A stretch of 64,000 nucleotides of DNA from Sipunculus nudus. Taxonomy: Eukaryota > Annelida > Sipuncula > Golfingiida > Sipunculidae. Below the pieces are notes generated by a model. The model saw only the letters and a list, made by a program, of their open reading frames with translations. It was not told where the DNA came from and made no database searches. The translations under genes were made by a program, and so were the position numbers. The stretch's first letter is position 1. Each line of letters starts with the position of its first letter. Shown piece after piece: positions 44,101 through 53,470 of the stretch. The stretch spans positions 92,480,330 through 92,544,329 of the forward strand of contig CM049307.1 in NCBI GenBank assembly GCA_026874595.1, written 5' to 3'.

Positions 44101-47100
44101 ACCGGCACATTCACCTTTATGCGTGATGTACAAGTAAGACTGCCGGCACATTATCCTTTAAGGGTGATGTACATGTTAGACTACCGGCACATTGACCTTT
44201 AAGATAATGTACAAGTAAGACTGCCGGCACTTTCTCCTTTAGGCGTAAAGTACATGTAAGACTGCCGGCACGTTGACCATTAAGCCTAATGTACAAGTAT
44301 TACTGCCGGCACATTGACCTTTAAGCCCAATGTACAAGTAAGATTGCCGGCACATTGACCTTACGCCTAATGTACAAGTAAGACTGGCGGCACATTAACC
44401 CTTAAGGGTGATGTACATGTTAGACTGCCGGCACATTGACCTTTAAGATTATATACAAGTAAGACTGCCGGTACTTTCTCCTTTAAGCGTAAAGTACAGG
44501 TTAGACTGCCGGCACCTTGACCATAAAGCCTAATGTACAAGTATGACTCCCGGCACATTGACCTTTAAGCCCAATGTACAAATAAGACTGCCGGCACATT
44601 GACCTTTAAGCCTAATGTACAAGTATGACTGCCGGCACATTGACCTTTAAGCCTTATGTACAAGTAAGACTGCCGGGACATTGACCTTAAGCCTAATGTA
44701 CAAGTAAGACTGCCGGTACTTTCTCCTTTAGGCGTGAAGTACAGGTAAGACTGCCGGCACATTGACCTTTAAGATGATGTACAAGTAAAACTGCCGGCAC
44801 TTTCTCCTTTAAGCGTAAAGTACAGGTAAGACTGTGGGCACCTTGACCTTTAAGCCTAATGTACAAGTAAGACTGCCGGCATATTGGCCTTTAAGCCTAA
44901 TGAACAAGTAAGACTGCCGGCACATTGACCTTTAAGCCTGATGTACAAGTAAGACTGCCGGCACATTGACCTTTAAGCCTTATGTGCAAGTAAGACTGCC
45001 GGCACATTGACCTTCAAGCCTAATGTGCAAGTAAGACTGTCGCACTTTGACCTTTAAGCCTAATGTACAAGTAAGACTGCCGGAACATTGACCTTTTAGC
45101 CTAATGTACAAGGAAGACTGCTGCCACATTGACCTTTGAGCCTAATAAACAAGTAAGACTGTCCCACATTGACCTTTAAGCCTAATGTACAAGTAAGACT
45201 GCCGGCACATTGACATTTAAGCCTAATGTACAAGTAAGACTGCTGGCACATTGACCTTTGAGCCTAATAAACAAGTATGACTGTCCCACATTGACCTTTA
45301 AGACTAATGTACAAGTAACATTGACATTTAAGCATAATGTCAAAGTAAAACTGTCGCACATTGACCTTTAAGCCTAATGTACAAGTAAAACTGCCGGCAC
45401 TTTCTCCTTTAAGCGTAAAGTACAGGTAAGACTGTGGGCACATTGACCTTTAAGCCTAATGTACAAGTAAGACTGCCGGCATATTGGCCTTTAAGCCTAA
45501 TGTACAAGTAAGACTGCCGGCACATTGACCTTTAAGCCTGATGTACAAGTAAGACTGCCGGCACATTGACCTTTAAGCCTTATGTGCAAGTAAGACTGCC
45601 GGCACATTGACCTTCAAGCCTAATGTGCAAGTAAGACTGTCGCACATTAACCTTTAAGCCTAATGTACAAGTAAGACTGCCGGCACATTGACCTTTTAGC
45701 CTAATGTACAAGTAAGACTGCTGCCACATTGACCTTTGAGCCTAATAAACAAGTAAGACTGTCCCACATTGACCTTTAAGCCTAATGTACAAGTAAGACT
45801 GCCGGCACATTGACATTTAAGCCTAATGTACAAGTAAGACTGCTGGCACATTGACCTTTGAGCCTAATAAACAAGTATGACTGTCCCACATTGACCTTTA
45901 AGACTAATGTACAAGTAACATTGACATTTAAGCATAATGTCAAAGTAAAACTGTCGCACATTGACCTTTAAGCCTAATGTACAAGTAAGACTGCCGGCAC
46001 ATTTATCTTTAAGCCTAATGTACAAGTAAGACTGTCGCACATTGACCTTTAAGCCTAATGTACAAGTAAGACTGCCGGCACATTGACGTTTAAGCCTAAT
46101 GTACAAGTAAGACTACCGGCACATTGAACTTAAAGCCTAATGTACAAGTAAGACTGCCTGCACATTGACCTTTAAGCCTAATGTACAAGTTAAACTGTCG
46201 CACATTGACCTTTAAGCGTGATGTACAAGTAAGACTGCCGGCACATTGACCTTTAAGCCTAATGTACAAGTTAGACTGCCGGCACATTAAACCTTATGGG
46301 TGATGTACATGTTAGACTGCCGGCACATTGACCTTTAAGATAATATACAAGTAAGACTGCCGGTACTTTCTCCTTAAAGTGTGAAGTACAGGTAAGACTG
46401 CCGGCACATTGACCTTTAAGCCTAATGTACAAGTAAGACTGCCGGCACATTGGCCTTAAAGCCTAATGTACAAGTAAGACTGCCGGCACATTGACCTTTA
46501 AGCCTAATATACAAGTTTGACTGTCGCAAATTGACCTTTAAGCCTATTATACAAGTAAGACTGCCGGCACATTGACCTTTAAACCTAATGTACAAGTTAG
46601 ACTGTCGCATATTGACCTTTAAGCTTAATGAACAAGTAAGACTGCCGGAACATTGACCTTTAAACCTAATGTGCAAGATAGACTTTCGCACATTGACCTT
46701 AAAGCCTAATGTACAAGTAAGACTGCCGGCACATTGATCTTTAAGCCTAATGTACAAGTAAGAATGTCGCACATTGACCTTTAAACCTAATGTACAAGTA
46801 AGACTGCCGGCACATTATCCTTTAAGGGTGATGTACATGTTAGACTGCCGGCACATTGACCTTTAAGATAATGTACAAGTAAGACTGCCGGCACTTTCTC
46901 CCTCAAGCGTAAAGTACAGGTAAGACTGCCGGCAACTTGACCATTAAGCCTAATGTACAAGTATGACTCCTGGCACCTTGACCTTTAAGCCTAATGTACA
47001 AGTAAGACTGCCGGCACATTGGCCTTTAAGCCCAAATTACAAGTAAGACTGCCGGCACATTGACCTTTAAGCCTGATGTACAAGTAAGACTGCCGGCACA

Positions 47101-48900
47101 TTGACCTTTAAGCCTAATGTGCAAGTAAGACTGTCGCACATTGACCTTTAAGCCTAATGTACAAGTAAGCCTGCCGGCACATTGACCTTTGAGCCTAATG
47201 TACAAGTAAGACTGCTGGCACATTGACCTTTGAGCCTAATAAACAAGTAAGACTGTCCCACATTGACCTTTACGCCTAATGTACAAGTAGGACTGCCGGC
47301 ACATTGACCTTTAAGCCTAATGTACAAGTAAGACTGCCGGCACATTGACCTTTAAGCCTAATGCACAAGTAAGACTGCCGGCACCTTGACCTTTAAGCCT
47401 AATGTACAAGTAAGACTGCCGGCACATTGGCCTTTAAGCCTAATCTAAAAGTAAGACTGCCGGCAAATTAACCTTTAAGCCTGATGTACAAGTAAGACTG
47501 CCGGCACATTGACCTATAAGCCTAAAGTGCAAGTAAGACTGTCGCACATTGACCTTTAAGCCTAATGTACAAGTAAGACTGCCGGCTCATTGACCTTTGA
47601 GCCTAATGTACAAGTAAGACTGCTGGCACATTGACCTTTGAGCCTAATAAACAAGTAAGACTGCCGGCACATTGACCTTTAAGCCTAATGTACAAGTAAG
47701 ACTACCGGCACATTGACCTTTAAGCCTAATGTACAAGTTAGACTGCCTGCACATTGACCTTTAAGCCTAATGTACAAGTTAAACTATCGCACATTGACCT
47801 TTAGGCGTGATGTACAAGTAAGACTGCCGGCACATTGACCTTTGAGCCTAATGTACAAGTAAGACTGCCCGCACATTGACCTTTAAGCCTAATGTACAAG
47901 TAAGACTGCCGGCACCTTGACCTTTAAGCCTAATGTACAAGTAAGACTGCCGGCACATTGGCCTTTAAGCCTAATGTACAAGTAAGACTGCCGGCACATT
48001 GACCTTTTAGCCTAATGTACAAGTAAGACTTTCGCACATTGACCTTTAAGCCTTATAAACAAGTAAGACTGCCGGCACATTGACCTTTAAGGCTAATGTA
48101 CAAGTAAAACTGCCGGCACATTGACCTTTGAGCCTAATGTACAAGTAAGACTGCTGGCACATTGACCTTTGAGCCTAATAAACAAGTAAGACTGCCGGCA
48201 CATTGACCTTTAAGCCTAATGTACAAGTAAGACTGCCGGCACATTGACCTTTAAGCCTTATGTACAAGTAAGACTGTCGCATATTGACCTTTAAGCCTAA
48301 TATACAAGTAAGACTTTCGGCACATTGACCTTTAAGCCTAATGGACAAGTAAGACTGTCGCACATTGATCTTTAAGCCTAATGTACAAGTAAGACTGCCG
48401 GCACATTGACCTTTAAGCCTAATGTACATGTAAGACTACCGGCACATTGACCTTTAAGCCTAATGTACAAGTTAGACTGCCTGCACATTGACCTTTAAGC
48501 CTAATGTACAAGTAAGACTGCCGGCTCATTGACCTTTGAGCCTAATGTACAAGTTAAACTATCGCACATTGACCTTTAAGCGTGATGTACAAGTAAGACT
48601 GTCGCATATTGACCTTTAAGCCTAATATACAAGTAAGACTTTCGGCACATTGACCTTTAAGCCTAATGTACAAATAAGAATACCGGCACATTGACTTTAA
48701 GCGTGATGTACATGTTAGACTGCCGGCACATTGACCTTTAAGATAATGTACAAGTAAGACTGCTGGCACTTTCTCCTTTAAGCCTAATGTACAAGTAAGA
48801 CTGTCGCACATTGACCTTTCAGCCTAATGTACAAGTAAGACTGCCGGCACATTGACCTTTAAGCCTAATGTACAAGTAAGACTGCCGGCACATTGACCTT
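29108..48900 (+). repeat. Satellite segment of irregular multi-kb higher-order repeats
   Basis: Recognisable cassettes recur at irregular spacing. About 29,020-30,240 matches 36,304-37,520 at a 7,284-bp offset. The latter then lacks the CTTTCTCC-type monomer that follows in the former. The 36,365 cassette recurs at 40,300 and 44,565. A truncated marker monomer (AACATTGACATTTAAGCATAA) lies near 29,833, 37,117, 41,053, 45,317 and 45,917. Around 31,440-31,900 there is a small island of AAGGTGC/AATATAC monomers like those of the block at 1,736-6,050. The final 1.2 kb is more canonical. Confidence 0.8.
44781..45980 (+). repeat. 600-bp tandem duplication inside the satellite
   Basis: Bases 44,781-45,380 and 45,381-45,980 are tandem copies offset by exactly 600 bp. 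Both start with a CTTTCTCC-type monomer and a distinctive ACTGTGGGCAC monomer and end with the truncated AACATTGACATTTAAGCATAA monomer. Only scattered substitutions separate them, such as CCTTGACC versus CATTGACC and TGAACAAG versus TGTACAAG. Confidence 0.85.
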
Positions 48901-49044
48901 ATATATATATGCTTTCACAACAAACAAAAAAACACACCACTTTCTCACTTTTATCTCTCACGTTGTCATCACAATTGCACACACATCACTACAGAGAGAT
49001 GGATCACCAACCATAAGGACTAAAGTAAATAATGATATGGAATT

Positions 49045-49118
49045 TGAATAATAAGTTCTGAACTCAAGACCCCCCCTGCGGTGAGTCCTGCGCTCTACTC
49101 AAGAACCTGGTACTTGGA
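49045..49118 (-). pseudogene. Degenerate tRNA-derived sequence (possible SINE head)
   Basis: Read on the minus strand, this stretch contains GTAGAGCGCAGGACTCA followed by GGTCTTGAGTTCAGAAC. These resemble the D-arm to anticodon-arm and T-arm segments of a tRNA with an internal promoter. The 3' half of the anticodon stem is lost and the acceptor stem is not convincing, so this is not a functional tRNA. Downstream on the minus strand the sequence runs to an (AT)n tail at 48,901-48,910, where the satellite begins, as a SINE might. This is inference from short similarity. Confidence 0.35.
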
Positions 49119-49732
49119 TACGTTCATTAAATGGCTAATGCAGGTGGTTATATACTGTGACACTCGCCTCCTCTCATCCTCTAGTCTTGATATAGAAATG
49201 AAATATTTTCAGAGGAAATATATTATATTAATCGTCCAGGTGAGCATCCGGCTTACATTATCCCAACCCGTTCCAGCGCAAAAATCAAGTGACGCATTAT
49301 ACCAGTAAAATATCGCCTGCTGCCCTCTGTACCCACGATCAGTAACCTCTGTGAACTTTGTTTACCCATCATCCTGCCAGCTCTTGTATATTGTATATTT
49401 GATCGTCGTTTGGAACCCAATATCACTTTATCCTTTTATCGTTAGTTTAAGGTTTTAGAATTATTTCAAGATTTGTTACACATATATATGTATAAACATA
49501 TACCACTAGGCTCTAGTATACATTACTGGCTCTAGTAATGTCTTTTGATTGAACATTGTTGTTTCTTGTTTGTCCTCCTTTTGTCCTCATGATCCAGAGT
49601 GAACGAACAAGAGCTGCAAAATTAATTTCCATAGACCATACTTAAGATTTACTCATACATATTAAATATGTTATTTGGTATATATAACTATATTATAAAG
49701 CAACATAACATATGTGCACATGTTTGTATGTA

Positions 49733-49812
<80 letters not shown>

Positions 49813-50060
49813 AAAAATATATCGGACGCCTGGCCAATATCTGTTGATCAGTAGAATTGTGTTAGAAATTACTAAGTACCAAGCACAGCTTCAACTATAT
49901 TACACCGCAAAGTATAGTAATTACTTTACTGCATTTGTAGATCAAAATGTTTCTACGGAAACGGTCTCTATATTGATGTAGTTAAAATCTCTATAACGCA
50001 GACATCGAATACGGACTGAGCACTTGTGGAAAACAACGCTTTTCGTTTACATTACTCAAC
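49119..50060. other. AT-rich non-coding sequence with one compound microsatellite
   Basis: No supportable gene is visible. At about 49,737-49,818 there is a (TA)n run of roughly 44 bp followed by (GA)n and a short A-rich stretch. A short plus-strand open frame at 49,081-49,308 has no recognisable features and overlaps the tRNA-like relic. Confidence 0.7.
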
Positions 50061-50230
50061 AAGAACCTCCACTTCCTTGTCTAGAAAAGGGAAATAAAAT
50101 ATTTCAGTAGAGTCCGGGCCCGGTCACACATAAAGTTAGTTTGGGAAGAACCTCCACTTCCTTGTCTGGAAAAGGGAAATAAAATACTTCAGTAGAATCC
50201 GGGCCCGGTCACACATAAAATTAGTTTGGG
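50061..50230 (+). repeat. 85-bp tandem duplication
   Basis: Bases 50,061-50,145 and 50,146-50,230 are adjacent copies of an 85-bp unit that begins AAGAACCTCCACTTCC and ends TTAGTTTGGG. I count four substitutions between them. Each copy holds the perfect palindrome CCGGGCCCGG. No function is evident. Confidence 0.95.
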
Positions 50231-50596
50231 AAGCCATGCGTGACATCTCATGAGGATTTATACCCCTCCAGGTTCCAGCCCTTCAGTCCAGCCTGAGACG
50301 TTTGAAGACTGGCCATGACGATTATGGTCTTAAAGTTCCATACTTTTCCCAGGTGGGCACTTTCTCTATTTAACTAGTTTGTAAACAAATACTTCATCTA
50401 TTAACCATTAGAAGTAAAGCTTATGGTCAATCATATATTTGTAGTGTATGTGGGTTTGATCAGCAAACTATATTACATAAATGTACTTAAAATCGGCTTG
50501 CCCAGGAAATAAAAACAGTTGGCGCAGGTCTATGTTAAAATTGAAAAAAGTCCTATTCGCAATCGGTAAGGAATAAAACCTGTAGCCTCGAGAACT

Positions 50597-50671
50597 GAGA
50601 CTTTACTGCAGTTAACCAGAAATATTGATCATAATCCAGGAGTTCTTGGTTTAAATTCAGCCAAGAGAATC
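50597..50671 (+). pseudogene. Degenerate tRNA-Met(CAT)-like relic
   Basis: The string ACTGCAGTT fits a D-arm or A-box region. TTGATCATAATCC fits an anticodon arm with a CAT anticodon. GGTTTAAATTC fits a degenerate T-loop or B-box. Spacing among the three matches a tRNA of about 73 nt. The anticodon, T and acceptor stems have several mismatches, so this is a decayed tRNA gene or the head of an old SINE. The following bases to about 50,760 could be SINE body, but no tail is evident. Confidence 0.4.
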
Positions 50672-51364
50672 TTCAGACATGCAGGCACGATTCCGGATCC
50701 ACGACGCCAGAAAAGTGTTGCCCCCTTGTCGCGGGCAGTGGTACTAATTCGTATAAATTATGCAGAGTGATTTATATAATTTTATTTAATCTTCGGTTAA
50801 CATCATATTTACTGTCCATGAAATTGCAAGAAATGCTCTTGTTAGCCATGAAAAACTGTCTTAATAATGCGTTATAATGAGGGATCAGTCTATGAATATC
50901 CCGTGCCTGATCCAGCACTATATATGCGACAGTTTGATTGCAGGGCCTAGATATAATTGACTGGGGCGTCTCAGGTGGTATCGAGATTTCTTGTACATCA
51001 TTCTCGGGTTATCTCGTTGTCGGTAACGGTGCATAACTGATAGTTTTCATACAAGTCTTAATAACTCATTAACAAATCGCACAATCATGAAACAATGAGG
51101 AAAAATAAATAAATAAAGGGAAAGGGTTCCCGTTAGCAAACGACTACTACAAGAACCTACTACAAAAATGGAAAAGTACATGTGTTCTTTACTGTGCGCC
51201 ACACTGCGCAGAATCGGACTCACGAGAGTACGACTCTACTGTTTAGGGTTTATAGGCGTCACAATCAGCCCCCACAATCAGACCTCCTATACATATATAA
51301 TGAATTTATTGAATATTTCAATAGAACCCCCCCCCCCCCCTTCGTTAATCCTGGGTACACCCCT
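50672..51364. other. Non-coding sequence without recognised features
   Basis: This is AT-rich unique sequence with no convincing gene. A C homopolymer lies near 51,330-51,342. A plus-strand open frame starting at 51,168 runs from here into the adjacent TIR element and is not believed to be a gene. Confidence 0.6.
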
Positions 51365-52036
51365 GGTCTGTCCTACTTCGGCGACTCTACAGGCGACTAC
51401 AGGCGACCATGCTGTTGCCTCATGGGCGCCGGGGGTCGCCTGTGTGCTCGCCTGTAGTCGCCCGAAGTCGCCAAAAGACGCGTGGCCTCTTACCTGTCGC
51501 CGCTGGATTTTCGAAATGTTCAAATCACTGAGGCGACAGCTGTTTTTACATCAGTGTGCATTTCCTGTCTTCTGCTGGCGTAGATGCTGTCGTAGGCTGT
51601 CGCCAGTTGACGTTGGTCGTCGTATGTCCTGTCGTAGGCTGTCGGCGGGTGACGTGGGTTGTCGTCGGTTCTGTCGTGGGCTGGTGTACTTGATACAGGG
51701 TCCATTCTTGTCTCCGGCTCCTCACATAGCAGAGGGTAGAGACTCGTCGAAATTTGTCGCAGGGCAAAGTAGCATGAATTCTGGTGTCGTAGGGTGTCGC
51801 CAGTGTAGTCGTAAGTTGTACTAAATGAGGTCGTAGGTTGTCGTAGGTGACTGTCCTTTGTCGCGGCGATTGTCTCGCCGGTTGTCGGCAGCTTGTCGTC
51901 AGACAGTCGTCAACCTGTTGAAGCTTGTCGTAGACTCTAGTGGTAGCGGAGGCCCTGTCGCCTGTTTTTCGGCGACCATGAGGCGACAGCCTCGTCGCCT
52001 GTGATCGCCCGTAGAGTTGCCTCAGTGGGACAGCCC
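51365..52036. mobile_element. Non-autonomous TIR DNA transposon (MITE-like), 672 bp
   Basis: The ends are inverted copies. Bases 51,365-51,430 and the reverse complement of 51,971-52,036 agree at about 80% over 66 bp, sharing CTGTCC near the tip, CTCTAC, ACAGGCGAC and GCCTCATGG. The interior is GC-richer than its flanks and packed with GTCG/GTCGTA words on the plus strand. No transposase is seen; open frames across it, such as 52,058-51,546 on the minus strand, are compositional. A target-site duplication is not clear, so the superfamily is undetermined and the exact tips may be off by a few bases. Confidence 0.75.
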
Positions 52037-53317
52037 CATTACAGGACGATAGCCACACAGTAATTAATCTGTGATCAGAGAGATGGATTTATACTTTTGT
52101 TTGTGAGTCCATATGAATATATTTGTGTTAATTCAGAATTCGTATTCAAGATACCCCGGGTATCTTGAACGGGGTTAGTCTTGATTACTACACCTGTACA
52201 ACGATTACATCCCCCCCCCGTAACTTATAACCGATTTCAGATCACCTTTACGATATCAGATAACCCCAAAAAAGTTATATGTTCATTCTCTTTACATTAA
52301 TATGAATTCTTTTTTTTACTTGATTTCACAAATAACTTTGAATCTTTGTATATCTTATGATTGCATGTTATGTGATATTAGCGACATGTCGGCCCCCTGA
52401 CATTAGAAAGTCTACCACATGCGTACTCAGCGTCAATGTAGGCTTACCATCCCAGAATAAATGCATGCTGAGTCGTGTGTTTACGGCTAATGTGGTATGT
52501 GCTTTGTTGAAGTGTATGAGACCATATATATATAATTTACAATATAATGAAAATGTTGCGGTAACTTTTTTTTAGTCTGCTTCTATCTGTTATCTTATCT
52601 TTCACGTACATTGTATGTTGAAATAATATATCATGAGTTAAAAGCATTTTAGCATGAATTTATCATTTAGTCAATTCAAAGAGTAGGCAATCTGAAAGTG
52701 CGGGGGTAAACTGAGGTCTTTACACCTTTGCCGAAATGAACAAAGACACCTTGACAGCGGAACATCATCTCTCATTTAAATGTATAAGTGTGCTAATACA
52801 TTCATAGGTAAAAGCCACAGGGAGAGACGCGGATGTTTTGCGACATATTCAGTTGAGTTTTATTCACTTGATGAACACTATTTAAATTCAAGACTCTTGA
52901 GGCAATGTCAAGGGATGGACCTGATCCAGGTGAAAGTGTAAATATTAATTGTTCCAAGAAGGAAATGTTTGACATGTACAGGACGTAACAGAACCGAGGC
53001 TGTAAAGGGAAGAAACAAGTTTACATTTTCGACTACTACCCGTGTTTTAGGTCACAGGGTCTCATTAATATTCATTAATATCACATTGGACAGATACTTA
53101 CAACCATGCAATAAAAATTTTGGCTAATCCTACTTGCCTTTGCTAGTGTATGTTGTATTAGCATTAAAATCTCTGCTTAATTTAAACTCATTAAGTTTGA
53201 TAGATATATTTAAATCAGCGCCTTTGAAAGGTTTTGTAAATAACATTATTGTGAAAATGTCTTGACGGGTAATACACACAGTGCCGTCAAATTATCTTCG
53301 GGGGGAAGACTTGCGCA
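52037..53317. other. Non-coding unique sequence
   Basis: No gene is supported. The stretch contains a C-run near 52,211-52,219, a near-perfect palindrome at 52,145-52,169, and AT-rich unique DNA. A 72-codon plus-strand open frame at 52,357 has no recognisable domain or splice context. Confidence 0.6.
52145..52169. repeat. 25-bp near-perfect palindrome
   Basis: The arms TTCAAGATACCC and GGGTATCTTGAA are exact reverse complements separated by a single C at 52,157. It could be a dimeric transcription-factor site or a relic of an inverted duplication. Its function is unknown. Confidence 0.8.
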
Positions 53318-53318
53318 A

Positions 53319-53366
<48 letters not shown>

Positions 53367-53410
53367 TCTGTATGACACATTTAAATTATATAAGTGCCTG
53401 TATGGCACAT

Positions 53411-53466
<56 letters not shown>
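53318..53466. repeat. (CA)n and (TA)n microsatellites
   Basis: A short (CA)n run at about 53,318-53,335 passes into (TA)n to about 53,363. After 50 bp of unique sequence, a second (TA)n run follows at about 53,413-53,466. The latter directly abuts the 47-bp minisatellite. Confidence 0.95.
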
Positions 53467-53469
<3 letters not shown>

Positions 53470-53470
53470 G

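Larger units (their letters stand above)
1..48900 (+). repeat. 41-bp tandem satellite array
   Basis: About 1,190 head-to-tail monomers, all in one orientation, fill this stretch without any non-satellite interruption. The usual monomer is 41 bp; numbered from GACT, it has GCCGGC at 5-10, ACATT at 11-15, TGACCT at 15-20, TTTAAG at 20-25 and TGTACA at 31-36, and ends AAGTAA. A frequent 40-bp class has GTCGC in place of GCCGGC. Other recurrent monomer types carry AAGATAATG, CTTTCTCC...AAAGTACAGG, AACCCTTAAGGGTGATG, AATAAACAAG or AAGGTGCAAG. The array continues off the left edge. Whether it is centromeric, subtelomeric or interstitial cannot be told from sequence alone. No coding capacity is credible. 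Confidence 0.98.

Noticed and set aside
101-48811. Over one hundred minus-strand open frames of 63-139 codons across the satellite.
   Set aside because: They all encode the same cycling peptide, with elements such as GQCAGSLTC and QSYLYIRLK. This follows from reading a 41-bp repeat in all three frames over 123 bp. Stops and lengths track monomer variants; no signal, domain or codon pattern supports a gene.
1-48900. CRISPR-like array, because of short direct repeats.
   Set aside because: The repeats are contiguous with no unique spacers, and the context is eukaryotic.
51168-51824. 218-codon plus-strand open frame, and the overlapping 170-codon minus-strand frame at 52,058-51,546.
   Set aside because: Both run through the TIR element and its GTCG-rich interior. 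The translations are low-complexity R/C-rich or T/R-rich, with no domain.
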